Source: Alphaproteobacteria bacterium (GTDB taxonomy: Bacteria; Pseudomonadota; Alphaproteobacteria; Paracaedibacterales; CAIULA01). Taken from it: a stretch of DNA of 50,579 nucleotides. The number at the start of each line of letters is the position of its first letter. The first letter of the stretch is position 1. Of the stretch, positions 8,221 through 16,743 are shown one piece after another. The DNA lies in NCBI GenBank assembly GCA_947475175.1, contig CANJLN010000005.1, forward strand, positions 1 through 50,579, in the 5' to 3' direction. Under the pieces are notes generated by a model. The model did not search any database. It was not told the DNA's origin and worked only from the letters and a program-made list of their open reading frames with translations. The position numbers were made by a program, and so were the translations under genes.

Positions 8221-8622
8221 ATGTCATACAGTCATCAAGTTATTGATCATTATGAGAACCCACGAAATGTGGGAACGTTGGATAAAAACGATACCAGTGT
8301 TGGTACAGGTCTGGTGGGCGCACCTGCTTGTGGAGATGTCATGAAGCTTCAGATAAAGGTTAGTGCTGAAGGCGTTATAGAAGACGCAAAATTTAAAACC
8401 TTTGGTTGCGGATCAGCTATTGCTTCCTCTTCGTTGGTGACAGAATGGATAAAAGGAAAAACAGTGGATGAGGCTGGATCGATCAAAAACACGACGATTG
8501 CACAACACTTGGCTTTGCCACCGGTGAAAATACACTGCTCAATTTTGGCTGAAGATGCGATAAAAGCAGCTATTGCTGATTATAAAGCAAAGCAAGGTAG
8601 CTCTAATACGCAGGCGGCATGA
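8221..8622 (+). CDS. iscU: Fe-S scaffold protein IscU
   Basis: The scaffold on which [2Fe-2S] clusters are built. It has 133 residues, near the usual length. The three conserved cysteines are C37 (GAPACGD), C63 (FGCGSA) and C106 (IHCS), with H105 and the conserved D39 also present. LPPVK at 99-103 is the recognition motif for HscA, consistent with hscA/hscB downstream. A clear ribosome site (AAGGAG, about 8207-8212) precedes the ATG. The gene is separated from iscS and iscA by palindromic elements. Confidence 0.97.
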   Translation: MSYSHQVIDHYENPRNVGTLDKNDTSVGTGLVGAPACGDVMKLQIKVSAEGVIEDAKFKTFGCGSAIASSSLVTEWIKGKTVDEAGSIKNTTIAQHLALPPVKIHCSILAEDAIKAAIADYKAKQGSSNTQAA

Positions 8623-8662
8623 GGTTGTGATGAGCAGATGTAATGATAAATTTTCTTATGTT

Positions 8663-8720
8663 GTCATTCTCGCATTTATTGCGAGAATCTTAAGATCCTC
8701 GGAACAAGTCCGAGGATGAC
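8663..8720 (+). repeat. Palindromic element copy 2 (iscU-iscA gap)
   Basis: The same two-hairpin element as at 8071, with the left stem attctcgc..gcgagaat and the right stem atcctcgg..ccgaggat. Orientation is the same as transcription. An extra right-end sequence (gaggatgac) follows, ending at 8741, 21 bases out. Confidence 0.92.
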
Positions 8721-8771
8721 GAAGGGGAGCTTGAGGATGACAGATATGATGAATTATGTGAGGTCTTGATT

Positions 8772-9104
8772 ATGCGCGCTCCAATCACAGTAACAGAAGC
8801 AGCTTTGGACAGAGTGAAACACCTTTTAGAAGCTAGGGGTAAACCTTCTGTTGGAATCAGAATTGGTCTTAAAACCAAAGGTTGTTCAGGTTTGTCTTAT
8901 AGCCTTGAGTACGCTGATGAACGTCAACCATTGGATGAGATTGTTGAAAAAGAAGGGATAACCATACTGATTGACCCAAAGGCAACTTTATTTATTTTGG
9001 GAACAGAAATGGACTTTGTTGAAGAAAAAATGCAATCCGGTTTTGTGTTCCGAAATCCGAATGAAAAGGGACGTTGTGGTTGCGGAAAGTCGTTTCACGT
9101 ATGA
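8772..9104 (+). CDS. iscA: A-type Fe-S carrier IscA
   Basis: An A-type carrier that receives and passes on Fe-S clusters. It shows ITVTEAALDRVKHLL at the start, the first ligand C38 in KTKGCSGLSY, and the C-terminal pair C102 and C104 in RCGCGKSF. It has 110 residues from the ATG at 8772, which is preferred over an in-frame TTG at 8766 because GAGG at 8760-8763 then sits 8 bases away and the protein begins like its relatives. The stop overlaps the hscB start (ATGA), implying coupled translation. Confidence 0.95.
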   Translation: MRAPITVTEAALDRVKHLLEARGKPSVGIRIGLKTKGCSGLSYSLEYADERQPLDEIVEKEGITILIDPKATLFILGTEMDFVEEKMQSGFVFRNPNEKGRCGCGKSFHV

Positions 9105-9679
9105 TGTACTATCCCTTACTCGAATCTGGTGAGCTTGATATAGAAGACATCCGACCGCAAGCAACGCCGTTTGCATTTCTTGGAATCCCGCCGGATTTTG
9201 ATATTGATGAGGCTTTGCTTGAAAGACACTACATTATCATGCAGACCGAGTTGCACCCGGATCGCTTTGTTGGAAAACCATATGTTGAGATGAATGGTGT
9301 TCGGATGATGTCGGCCTGGGTGAATAGAGCTTACAAAAAATTAAAGGATCCAGTCCTTCGGGCAAAAGCGCTTCTTAGAATTGCCAGAGTGAAAATCCCA
9401 GGGGAAGGCGATCAGACAGTTGCTAATCCAACGGTTTTAGAGAGTGCCATGGAGTGGAGAGAAGAGCTTGGAACATTAAAATCCCCCCAGGAATTTGATC
9501 AGTATCAAGCAAAAATCAACCATGTTTTTAATAACTATAAACAGCAATTTTCGATGGCTTGGAATAATCAGGATAGAGATCAGATGCAACAGGCGTACTT
9601 GAATATGAGTTATGCTTCTAAAGCTTTGGAAGATGCAAAAGAAAAGAAATTGTTTTTGGCTGGAATTTTTTATAAATGA
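9101..9679 (+). CDS. hscB: Fe-S co-chaperone HscB
   Basis: A J-domain co-chaperone that delivers IscU to HscA and stimulates its ATPase. It has the J-domain core ATPFAFLGIPPDFDIDEALL, the HPD motif at residues 52-54 (ELHPDRF), then NRAYKKLKDPVLRAKALL. The C-terminal helical domain that binds IscU spans about residues 100-192. Two ATG codons in tandem (9101, 9104) overlap the iscA stop; longer upstream starts lie inside iscA and are unlikely. The length of 192 residues is slightly above the E. coli protein. Confidence 0.93.
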   Translation: MMYYPLLESGELDIEDIRPQATPFAFLGIPPDFDIDEALLERHYIIMQTELHPDRFVGKPYVEMNGVRMMSAWVNRAYKKLKDPVLRAKALLRIARVKIPGEGDQTVANPTVLESAMEWREELGTLKSPQEFDQYQAKINHVFNNYKQQFSMAWNNQDRDQMQQAYLNMSYASKALEDAKEKKLFLAGIFYK

Positions 9680-9733
9680 TTGAGATGTCATCTAATGAAA
9701 GTAACTGTACATTTGCCAATCCTATTCGGTACC

Positions 9734-9791
9734 GTCATTCTCGCATTTATTGCGAGAATCTCTAGATCCTCGGAACAAGTCCGAGGATGAC
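9734..9791 (+). repeat. Palindromic element copy 3 (hscB-hscA gap)
   Basis: The same two-hairpin element, oriented with transcription, with attctcgc..gcgagaat then atcctcgg..ccgaggat. An additional right-end copy (ccgaggatgac) ends at 9814, 23 bases beyond the element. Confidence 0.92.
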
Positions 9792-9872
9792 GAAGGGGAG
9801 AGTCCGAGGATGACAATTGTAAACCTAAATACGGGGTTTTGTATTATAAATAAAATGAGAGATTTTTAAGTC

Positions 9873-11597
9873 GTGTTATTGCAATTAGTAGAACCAGGAA
9901 TGACGCCGGCTCTTCACTCAGAGGAGGAGACGATTGCTGTTGGAATTGATCTTGGGACAACCCATTCTGTCATTGCTCTTTCAATTGAGGGACACGCAAC
10001 GGCGATTCGTATTGATGGGAATGTGCTTGTGCCATCGGCAGTTGCTTTTAAAGATGGTGCGCCTCTTGTTGGGACAGCGTCTTTAAATCACAGTCCAGTA
10101 TTATCATTTAAACGTCATATGAATGAACCCGCTATCAAATTAGCAGAGGAAAAATCACCCGTTGAGTATTCTGCAGAAGTTTTAAGATATTTAAAGCAAC
10201 AAGCAGAAATGATTGTTGGACATTCAATTGAAAAAGCGGTCATTACTGTTCCGGCTTATTTTGATGACACGGCGCGTCAAGCCACAAAAGATGCCGCGAC
10301 ACTTGCGGGTCTTAAGGTTTTAAGATTAATTAATGAACCAACTGCAGCGGCTTTGTCTTATGGATTAGATAACGACATCGAAGGCGTTTATGCCATTTAT
10401 GATTTTGGGGGCGGTACATTTGATGTCTCTCTTTTGAAAATGTCCATGGGCGTTTTTCAAGTACTGAGCACAGGTGGCGATTTGCAGTTAGGCGGTGATG
10501 ATATTGATCAAGCCATTGTAAATTATTGGCATCAAGATGCTGATCAAGAAATCATTTCACTGGCGCGTCAAGCCAAAGAATTCCTGTCTGAAAATTTAGA
10601 GTGGGTTGGAAAGATTAAAGATCAAACGTTGGCTCTTAACCAATCTGTGCTGAACAATTTAGCAAAGCCTTTTGTTGCGAAAACCCTGCTCATTTGTGAG
10701 CGCGTTTTGTCTGATGCCAATTTAAAAGTAGCCGACATAAAGGGTGTTGTTCTTGTTGGTGGTTCAACACGCTTAAAAGCAGTTCAAAAAGAAGTTGAGA
10801 TGTTCTTTGAAAAAGAGCCTTTGATTGATGTGGATCCTGATCAAGTTGTGGCCTTAGGCGCAGCCTTGCAAGCAGAGGCTTTAACACAAGGGTCTAACAT
10901 GTTGCTTTTGGATGTAATCCCATTATCGCTTGGCATTGAAACGATGGGTGGGTTGGTTGAAAAAATTATCCCGCGAAATACGCCGATTCCATCAGCGATG
11001 GCTCAAGAATTTACAACGTATCAAGACGGTCAAACAGCGATTAAAATACATGTTGTTCAAGGTGAGAGGGAGCTTGTCGAGGATTGTCGGTCGCTTGGAG
11101 ATTTTGTTTTATCTGGAATTCCACCGATGACAGCAGGGGCGGCTCGAATTCAAGTGACATTTACAGTGGATGCCGATGGATTGCTAACCGTATCAGCTGA
11201 AGAAAAATTGACCAAAACAATTCAAACAATTAGCGTTAAACCAAGTTACGGTTTAGAATCAAAAGACTTTGAACGGATGCTTTTAGAAGGATTGAAAAAA
11301 GGTACAAAAGATCTGGAAGATCGCTTGCTCATAGAATCACGCATGGAAGCAAAGCAGATCATTAGTTATTTGCAAAATGCTTTGGATCAAGATCGCGACC
11401 TTTTGGAAGCAAATGAAGAGCAAGAATTAAAAAATGGAATTGAGACTTTACGAGAAGTTATAGAATCCACCGACAGAGAGAAGATTAGAACAGAGACAAA
11501 GCTTTTGTCTGCACAGAGCCAATCCTTTGCTGAAAAACGCATCGGCCGTTCTATACAAAAGCGTCTTTTAGGGCAAACTATTTTACAAGAAGGTTAA
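9873..11597 (+). CDS. hscA: Fe-S chaperone HscA (Hsp70 family)
   Basis: A specialised Hsp70 that drives cluster transfer from IscU. It begins with the HscA-specific [11 protein letters not shown], then has the Hsp70 ATPase motifs [60 protein letters not shown] and [14 protein letters not shown]. The substrate domain includes [20 protein letters not shown] and [15 protein letters not shown], both characteristic of HscA rather than DnaK. At 574 residues it is about 40 shorter than the E. coli protein, with a reduced stretch after the phosphate-1 region. A GTG start at 9873 is chosen because it reproduces the family N-terminus. Confidence 0.95.
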   Translation: MLLQLVEPGMTPALHSEEETIAVGIDLGTTHSVIALSIEGHATAIRIDGNVLVPSAVAFKDGAPLVGTASLNHSPVLSFKRHMNEPAIKLAEEKSPVEYSAEVLRYLKQQAEMIVGHSIEKAVITVPAYFDDTARQATKDAATLAGLKVLRLINEPTAAALSYGLDNDIEGVYAIYDFGGGTFDVSLLKMSMGVFQVLSTGGDLQLGGDDIDQAIVNYWHQDADQEIISLARQAKEFLSENLEWVGKIKDQTLALNQSVLNNLAKPFVAKTLLICERVLSDANLKVADIKGVVLVGGSTRLKAVQKEVEMFFEKEPLIDVDPDQVVALGAALQAEALTQGSNMLLLDVIPLSLGIETMGGLVEKIIPRNTPIPSAMAQEFTTYQDGQTAIKIHVVQGERELVEDCRSLGDFVLSGIPPMTAGAARIQVTFTVDADGLLTVSAEEKLTKTIQTISVKPSYGLESKDFERMLLEGLKKGTKDLEDRLLIESRMEAKQIISYLQNALDQDRDLLEANEEQELKNGIETLREVIESTDREKIRTETKLLSAQSQSFAEKRIGRSIQKRLLGQTILQEG

Positions 11598-11611
11598 GAA
11601 AGAGAGCAATA

Positions 11612-11944
11612 ATGCCAAAAATTAAGTTCATCCAAAACGATAATCAAGTCATCGAAATTGATGCCCCTGTTGGTTTATCGGTTTTAGAAATTGCGCATCG
11701 CAACAATATTGATTTAGAGGGCGCTTGCGAAGGGTCGCTGGCTTGTTCTACTTGTCATGTGATTGTTGATAATGAGTGGTATGATTTGCTGTCACCCGCA
11801 ACAGAGGATGAAGAAGATATGCTTGATCTTGCTTTTGCTTTAACGCACACCTCAAGGTTGGGTTGTCAGATCATTATGACGGATGAGCTTGATGGTTTAA
11901 CGGTTAGATTGCCAACCGGCACGCGTAATATGATGGTTTCTTGA
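11612..11944 (+). CDS. fdx: Adrenodoxin-type [2Fe-2S] ferredoxin
   Basis: The electron carrier of the isc system. Cluster ligands are C39, C45, C48 and C85, in [14 protein letters not shown] and LGCQI, the adrenodoxin pattern. The acidic segment [10 protein letters not shown] (about 65-74) matches the partner-binding helix of Isc ferredoxins. It has 110 residues and lies 14 bases behind hscA with an AAAGAGAG ribosome site. Family knowledge places it as reductant for cluster formation on IscU. Confidence 0.95.
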   Translation: MPKIKFIQNDNQVIEIDAPVGLSVLEIAHRNNIDLEGACEGSLACSTCHVIVDNEWYDLLSPATEDEEDMLDLAFALTHTSRLGCQIIMTDELDGLTVRLPTGTRNMMVS

Positions 11945-11996
11945 TTTATATCAGATCCCATAAATAACTGAACACCCAGTAAACTTTTTTGGTACC

Positions 11997-12053
11997 GTCA
12001 TTCTCGCATTTATTGCGAGAATCTTAGATCCTCGGAACAAGTCCGAGGATGAC
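11997..12053 (+). repeat. Palindromic element copy 4 (fdx-iscX gap)
   Basis: The same two-hairpin element in the same orientation as the three copies upstream, with one base fewer between the stems (atcttagatcc). No extra right-end copy follows. It fills most of the gap between fdx and iscX. Confidence 0.92.
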
Positions 12054-12094
12054 AGTGAGAGGGGTGTTAACATAAATGTAGGATTTAGTATTTC

Positions 12095-12301
12095 ATGTCT
12101 AAAAAACTAAAATGGACAGATGTCTATGACATTGCAATTTCTTTAGAAGAAACGTACCCCGATGTTGAAATCTTAGGGGTGCGTTTTACTGATCTATGGC
12201 AGTGGGTTCAGAAATTGCCCGACTTTGAAGATGATCCGCAAAAATCTAATGAAAAAATTTTAGAAGCGATTCAAATGGCCTGGCTGGACGAGAGAGATTA
12301 G
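12095..12301 (+). CDS. iscX: Fe-S accessory protein IscX
   Basis: A small acidic partner of IscS, with proposed roles as an iron-dependent regulator of, or iron donor to, cluster assembly. It has 68 residues. The sequence LKWTDVYDIAISLEETYPD, VRFTDLWQWV and FEDDPQKSNEKILEAIQMAW follows the E. coli IscX pattern almost throughout. It is the last gene of the operon and ends six bases from the convergent pntB stop. Confidence 0.95.
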   Translation: MSKKLKWTDVYDIAISLEETYPDVEILGVRFTDLWQWVQKLPDFEDDPQKSNEKILEAIQMAWLDERD

Positions 12302-12307
12302 ACAAAT

Positions 12308-13711
12308 CTAACTCTCTTTTAAGGCCTTGATCACTTCTTCACAGACTTTTTTTGCATCACCCAATACCATCAAGGTGTTATCGCGATAGAACAGTTCGTT
12401 ATCAACACCGGCATAGCCAGAGGCTAGAGAACGTTTAACAAACAAAACCGTGCGCGCTTTTTCAACATCCAAGATGGGCATGCCATAAATGGGGGAAGAG
12501 GTGTCGGTGCGGGCGGCTGGGTTGGTGATGTCATTCGCGCCGATGACAAAGGCGACATCGGTTGAGGCAAAGTCATGGTTGATGTCATCTAGTTCTAAAA
12601 CCTCGTCATAAGGGACGTTGGCTTCGGCCAAAAGAACATTCATGTGACCTGGCATACGGCCTGCGACGGGGTGAATGGCGTAGCGGACAGTCACGCCCTT
12701 TTTCTTTAAGGACTCAACCATTTCGCGCAAGGCATGTTGAGCTTGAGCGACGGCCATGCCATATCCTGGAACGATAATAACAGAGCGAGAATTGCCCATG
12801 ATAAAGGCTGCATCTTCGCCACTGCTTACTTTCACAGGTTTATCGCTGGCACCTGCTGGGCCTGCGCTGGCTGCAGAGGGGTCTGTTCCAAAACCACCGA
12901 GGATGACATTGAAAATGGAACGGTTCATGCCTTTGCACATGATGTAGCTGAGGATTGCACCGGATGCACCTACAAGTGCGCCGGTGATAATCAAAAGATT
13001 GTTGTGCATGGTAAAACCAATACCGGCCGCTGCCCATCCTGAATAGGAGTTCAGCATGGAAATCACAACAGGCATGTCAGCGCCGCCGATGGGCAGGATG
13101 AGTAAAAAGCCAAGAGCGAGAGATGCAAAGGTGAGCAACCAAAACAATAAGATGGATTCTGTTGCCATAAAGCTGATCAACAAAACAACAATGGATAAGG
13201 CAATGAGGGCATTGAGTTGATGTTGTCTTGCAAACATTAATGGCTTACCACCAATGAGGCCCTGTAATTTGCCAAAAGCGATGATGGAACCGGTAAAGGT
13301 GATCGCGCCAACAGCAGCACCCAAGCCCATTTCGAAAAGGCTCATGGCTTTGATTTGGCCAGGTCCACCCAAATGAAATGTGTCTGGTGAATAGAGAGCG
13401 GCGGCGGCCACAAAGACGGCGGCCAAGCCAACCAGGCTATGAAAGGCTGCGACCAGTTGGGGGAGGGCTGTCATTTGAATGCGACGTGCAATCACGGTTC
13501 CGATGCTACCACCGATGATAATGGCGAAAAGGATCCAGGTGTATCTAGAAATGGAAGCGCTTAAAAGAGTGGTTAAGATGGCGATAACCATTCCGAAAAT
13601 TCCGTACAAATTTCCGGTGCGAGATGTTGCCGCAGATGACAGGCCACGCAAAGCCAGAATAAAGCAGGTTGCTGAGATTAAGTAGAGAAAGGCTGAGAGG
13701 CTAGCGGACAC
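12308..13711 (-). CDS. pntB: NAD(P) transhydrogenase subunit beta
   Basis: An inner-membrane subunit of the proton-translocating transhydrogenase, which makes NADPH from NADH using the proton gradient. The N-terminal two thirds are hydrophobic membrane segments with typical stretches such as GGADMPVVISMLNSYSGWAA. The C-terminal NADP-binding domain III (from about residue 300) shows VIIVPGYGMAVAQAQHA, HPVAGRMPGHMNVLLAEA, VAFVIGANDITNPAA and VDNELFYRDNTLMVLGDAK. The length of 467 residues is normal. It is last in the pntAA-pntAB-pntB operon with a 12-base gap. Confidence 0.95.
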   Translation of the reverse strand: MSASLSAFLYLISATCFILALRGLSSAATSRTGNLYGIFGMVIAILTTLLSASISRYTWILFAIIIGGSIGTVIARRIQMTALPQLVAAFHSLVGLAAVFVAAAALYSPDTFHLGGPGQIKAMSLFEMGLGAAVGAITFTGSIIAFGKLQGLIGGKPLMFARQHQLNALIALSIVVLLISFMATESILLFWLLTFASLALGFLLILPIGGADMPVVISMLNSYSGWAAAGIGFTMHNNLLIITGALVGASGAILSYIMCKGMNRSIFNVILGGFGTDPSAASAGPAGASDKPVKVSSGEDAAFIMGNSRSVIIVPGYGMAVAQAQHALREMVESLKKKGVTVRYAIHPVAGRMPGHMNVLLAEANVPYDEVLELDDINHDFASTDVAFVIGANDITNPAARTDTSSPIYGMPILDVEKARTVLFVKRSLASGYAGVDNELFYRDNTLMVLGDAKKVCEEVIKALKES

Positions 13712-13723
13712 GTGGGGCTCCTT

Positions 13724-14131
13724 TTATTTGCTTTTCGCGAACATTTGTAGCATGCGTTGAGTGACGATAAAACCGCCAAAGATGTTAATGGAAGCCAAAA
13801 CGACGGCTATGAATCCAAAGATTGTTGAGATATTTGAGATGGCAGGACCGGCAGCAATCAATGCGCCAACAATGATCACGCTGGAAACAGCGTTAGTGAC
13901 AGACATTAAAGGGGAGTGAAGGGCAGGGGTTACTTTCCAAACAACATAATAACCAACAAAACAAGCCAAGATAAAGACTGTCAGGCCAATAACGAATGGA
14001 TCAATAGGAGCAGCTCCTGATTGTTGGACAAGTTGCTTTGCCATTCCCTCCATTTGTTTCGCTTCTTCGGTCAATTCCTTAGCAGCGAGGAATATTTTTG
14101 TGGCTTGATCAGTAAGGGTGTGAATATCCAT
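13724..14131 (-). CDS. pntAB: NAD(P) transhydrogenase alpha subunit, membrane part
   Basis: A 135-residue protein corresponding to the membrane portion of the alpha subunit, encoded separately as in many alphaproteobacteria. The N-terminus is a polar helix. After it come hydrophobic segments FVIGLTVFILACFVGYYVVW, AVSSVIIVGALIAAG and FIAVVLASINIFGGF, ending VTQRMLQMF. These match the conserved PntAB ending. It lies 9 bases from pntAA and 12 from pntB. Confidence 0.94.
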   Translation of the reverse strand: MDIHTLTDQATKIFLAAKELTEEAKQMEGMAKQLVQQSGAAPIDPFVIGLTVFILACFVGYYVVWKVTPALHSPLMSVTNAVSSVIIVGALIAAGPAISNISTIFGFIAVVLASINIFGGFIVTQRMLQMFAKSK

Positions 14132-14140
14132 GTGTTTCTC

Positions 14141-15271
14141 CTAGTTCTGCTCTTTGAAATTTGCATGAACGATTGCTCCATCGTGCGTTAAGCATGTGGC
14201 CAGCACGATTTCATCTTGCCAATTGATATCCAAATTTGTGCCTTCTTTATTCATTAGGTTTTTAAGAAAGCTTAGAATATTTTTTGCATAAAGCTGGCTT
14301 GCATCCGTTGCAATTCGGCTGGGCATATTGGCTGGCCCAACGATTTTAACGCCATGTTTGACTTGGGTTTTCCCATGTTCTGTCGACGCACAGTTACCGC
14401 CGCTTTCCGATGCTAGGTCAATAATGACCGAACCCACTTTCATGGTTTTGACCATCGCTTCTGTGATCAGAACGGGAGCTGGTTTGCCTGGAATTTGTGC
14501 GGTTGTGATCACGATATCTTGTGATTTTAAAACTTCTTTCAATTTATCTTCTTGAGCTTTTTTATAAGCGTCACTCATCTCTTTGGCATAACCACCGGTG
14601 CCTTCACCTGCTTCAACCATTTCAACAGAAACAAAAGTGGCGCCTAAGCTCTCCACTTGTTCTTTCGCAGCTGCTCTTACGTCATAGGCCGAAACAATTG
14701 CTCCCAAACGACGGGCTGTAGCAATGGCTTGAAGGCCAGCCACGCCTGCACCTAATATCAAAATACGAGCCGCCGGAATAGTACCTGCCGCTGTCATCAT
14801 TAATGGCAATGCTCTGCCAAACTCATAAGCGCCATCAATGACTGCTTTATATCCAGCCAAGTTACTTTGAGATGACAAGACATCCATGGACTGAGCGCGC
14901 GTGATGCGTGGAGTGAGTTCTAAACTAAAGCTAGTGACTTTATGTTTGGCTAATTTCTTCAACAAAGAAGCGTTTTGGTGAGGCTTTAGCATGCCAATCA
15001 TGTGGCTGTTTTTTGAAAGTTTAGCCACGTCCTCTTCGGGGAGTGAGTTGACAGTTAAAAGAAAATCGATTTTCTTCAAAAGAGCTTCTTTGTCTTTCTC
15101 AACAGAGCAGCCAACTTTTTCATACATCCCGTTTGGATATCCAGACTCTTTACCCGCATCGGATTCAATGCTGACCTGGTGTCCAAACTCTATTAATTTT
15201 TTTGCGACATCGGGTGTTAAAGCAACTCTTTTTTCATGAGGCGCCGTTTCTTTGAGAGCAGCAAAAAGCAT
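14141..15271 (-). CDS. pntAA: NAD(P) transhydrogenase alpha subunit, NAD-binding part
   Basis: A soluble NAD(H)-binding domain I protein. Features: ALKETAPHEKRVALTPDVAKKL, the RTRAQSMDVLSSQSNLAGYKAV region (here RITRAQ), ILILGAGVAGLQAIATARRLGA (GxGxxG dinucleotide fold), and DIVITTAQIPGKPAPVLI. The ATG at 15271 begins the protein like its relatives. A longer in-frame GTG start at 15310 exists, but a perfect TATAAT on the minus strand at 15313-15318 would place the transcript start at about that codon, which argues for 15271. No strong ribosome site was seen for either. It is first of the pnt operon. Confidence 0.92.
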   Translation of the reverse strand: MLFAALKETAPHEKRVALTPDVAKKLIEFGHQVSIESDAGKESGYPNGMYEKVGCSVEKDKEALLKKIDFLLTVNSLPEEDVAKLSKNSHMIGMLKPHQNASLLKKLAKHKVTSFSLELTPRITRAQSMDVLSSQSNLAGYKAVIDGAYEFGRALPLMMTAAGTIPAARILILGAGVAGLQAIATARRLGAIVSAYDVRAAAKEQVESLGATFVSVEMVEAGEGTGGYAKEMSDAYKKAQEDKLKEVLKSQDIVITTAQIPGKPAPVLITEAMVKTMKVGSVIIDLASESGGNCASTEHGKTQVKHGVKIVGPANMPSRIATDASQLYAKNILSFLKNLMNKEGTNLDINWQDEIVLATCLTHDGAIVHANFKEQN

Positions 15272-15312
15272 AGCCAACTTTTTCCAAGGATTCTTGTGAG
15301 TGAGTTTCACGT

Positions 15313-15318
15313 ATTATA
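15313..15318 (-). promoter_or_regulatory. Candidate -10 box of pnt operon
   Basis: TATAAT on the minus strand lies about 40 bases before the preferred pntAA start at 15271. No good -35 is visible at 16-18 bases further upstream. It is used here mainly to argue against the GTG start at 15310. Confidence 0.35.
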
Positions 15319-15392
15319 GAGCTTTTTTAACAGCAGGAAAGTGTAAATCTGCGGTTGAGAGAGAAAAAACTCTGTAGCAATCACCTCCGCCT

Positions 15393-16178
15393 CTAAATTG
15401 TATTGGGATGTATAACCAAAACTTCTCCAACAACAATAATTTCAGCTTCTGGTTCACTAAGCTGATTACAAGTGCTGCCTCCTAACATCTCTAAAGGGTA
15501 AGAGTCAGCGTTATATAGGAACCCTCTCATTGTCACAATTTTCCCCTTTGGAAACCCAACAATGCCACAATAGTCTTTCTTTTTACCTCTTATTTTGACA
15601 GGAGTCGGAACATCTGCTCTGACAAATTCCAGAGTTTGTGAGGCTGTCCTTATCAATATAGGCCTGTCTTTCTTATAGTACTTTTTTAGCAGGCTATAAT
15701 TACCCAATTCGTGATCCATACGACCTCCATGAGCATTTAGGATATCAATAGAAGTTGCACCATTTTTATCGCAGTACAGAATAGCTTTTTCAAGATCTGT
15801 TAAATCTTGATTTTTAGCAGGAACGATAATGACCCCATGTTTTCCCATATAAGGTAAACTATTATCATCAATAGCGGAAAAAGTAGCATTGATACCCCAC
15901 ATAGAGGGCATTTCAACAGAATCAAAATCTCCTAAAACGACGTCAGGGTTTTTTCCTGACCTCATAAATAAATTTGCCGCTCCGTCTAAAGCTATAATTT
16001 TATGCGTTTCTCTTTTTTCGTCTATAAACTTCCATTCAATGTCGCTCCCTTCAGCAATTGGGGCATTGGCGACAATTATAAACTTTGTACTTTCACGATG
16101 ACTTGTTACAGCTGTTGCATCGGCTGATAGCTGAATCATATTAATAAAAACAATTAAACGGACTAATTTTTTAATCAT
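15393..16178 (-). CDS. Thiamine pyrophosphokinase-like protein with export-like N-terminus
   Basis: The core matches thiamine diphosphokinase, which transfers pyrophosphate from ATP to thiamine: ALDGAANLFM (relative of GADGGAN), PDVVLGDFDSV, QDLTDLEKAI and GGRMDHELGN are all present, so the active site looks intact. It is odd that the 261-residue product begins MIKKLVRLIVFINMIQLSADATA, which reads as a signal peptide, whereas the known enzyme is cytoplasmic. No ribosome site is seen before the ATG at 16178, which lies inside the 3' end of a truncated relE remnant, so the true start may be downstream (for example after residue 28). Cofactor synthesis, or a changed role outside the cytoplasm, is possible. 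Confidence 0.75.
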   Translation of the reverse strand: MIKKLVRLIVFINMIQLSADATAVTSHRESTKFIIVANAPIAEGSDIEWKFIDEKRETHKIIALDGAANLFMRSGKNPDVVLGDFDSVEMPSMWGINATFSAIDDNSLPYMGKHGVIIVPAKNQDLTDLEKAILYCDKNGATSIDILNAHGGRMDHELGNYSLLKKYYKKDRPILIRTASQTLEFVRADVPTPVKIRGKKKDYCGIVGFPKGKIVTMRGFLYNADSYPLEMLGGSTCNQLSEPEAEIIVVGEVLVIHPNTI

Positions 16179-16284
16179 GATTGAAACACTGAAAAAAATC
16201 GCGAAGCTTTTTTTGAATGGGTCTATCCAGTTTGTCGAATTGCTTTTCAGCCTCTTCCGAAAAACGAAAGCCCCAGCTAATCAT
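16171..16284 (-). pseudogene. Truncated RelE/ParE-type toxin remnant
   Basis: A 37-codon frame starts at the ATG overlapping the relB stop and reads MISWGFRFSEEAEKQFDKLD, then RPIQKKLRDFFQ. This is the typical N-terminus of RelE/StbE-like toxins (strand, then first helices). It ends at 16171 in unrelated sequence (CFNHD), whereas such toxins have about 85-95 residues including catalytic C-terminal residues. The rest has been lost, and the thiamine pyrophosphokinase-like gene begins within its last codons. It is probably inactive as a toxin. Confidence 0.75.
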
Positions 16285-16504
16285 TCTCTAACCCATGTTT
16301 TTTCATGACGTCTTCAAAAGATGAGCTTTTCTTTCCAGACCTTAAATAGACTTCATAAGCTTCTATGGCAACCTGGTATTCTTCTTCTTCTTCTAAAAAC
16401 TTTTCCAAAGCTTTCTTTACAAAGAAACTTTTGCTGCGCTGCGTCCGTTCAGAAAGAGCGCTTAACCGGGTTTCCAGATTTTTTGATAAACGAATGGACA
16501 TCAT
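16277..16504 (-). CDS. RelB-like ribbon-helix-helix antitoxin
   Basis: This 75-residue protein begins MMSIRLSKNLETRLSALSER, followed by KSFFVKKALEKFLEEEEEY: a ribbon-helix-helix DNA-binding domain, then a helical tail ending FEDVMKKHGLEND as in RelB-type antitoxins. A strong ribosome site (AAGGAG) lies before the first ATG. It should bind its own promoter and neutralise a RelE-like toxin, but the adjacent toxin gene is truncated. It may therefore be a leftover, or protect against a related toxin elsewhere. Confidence 0.85.
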   Translation of the reverse strand: MMSIRLSKNLETRLSALSERTQRSKSFFVKKALEKFLEEEEEYQVAIEAYEVYLRSGKKSSSFEDVMKKHGLEND

Positions 16505-16528
16505 AATTTGAGTCTCCTTTGTATCTCT

Positions 16529-16549
16529 ATGTAATACATGATATTACAT
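16529..16549 (-). promoter_or_regulatory. Palindromic operator upstream of relB
   Basis: ATGTAATA at 16529-16536 and its exact reverse complement TATTACAT at 16542-16549 are separated by CATGA. They lie 25 bases before the antitoxin start. Autoregulatory palindromes with TGTAAT half-sites are known for RelB-type antitoxins, so autorepression is inferred. Confidence 0.6.
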
Positions 16550-16661
16550 GTAGCGCAAAATAGTCAAGAAAATTTGGCTTACGTTAAATGGAGAGTTTGT
16601 TTCTTGTTGTCTGAATAACAATCAATCTCCGTCTTTTTTCATTCTCTGTAATTGAGTAATT

Positions 16662-16676
16662 TTAATAAAAAATTAA
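16662..16676. promoter_or_regulatory. TTAA-N7-TTAA (CtrA-like) box before usg
   Basis: TTAA at 16662-16665 and 16673-16676 are exactly 7 bases apart (spacer TAAAAAA), about 70 bases upstream of usg. The surroundings are very AT-rich, so a chance match is possible. Confidence 0.3.
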
Positions 16677-16743
16677 GTATATTTATATAGGATATAAATA
16701 GGATCTTTATATAAACTACCTGTTCTAAAAAATGGAGGTAGCC

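Noticed and set aside
9074..9100. Longer hscB start inside iscA
   Set aside because: The ATGA overlap at 9101 is standard, and the longer form adds residues encoded by the conserved iscA end.
8071..12053. Palindromic elements as transcription terminators
   Set aside because: They lack a following T-run and lie between genes of one operon whose promoters would otherwise be missing.
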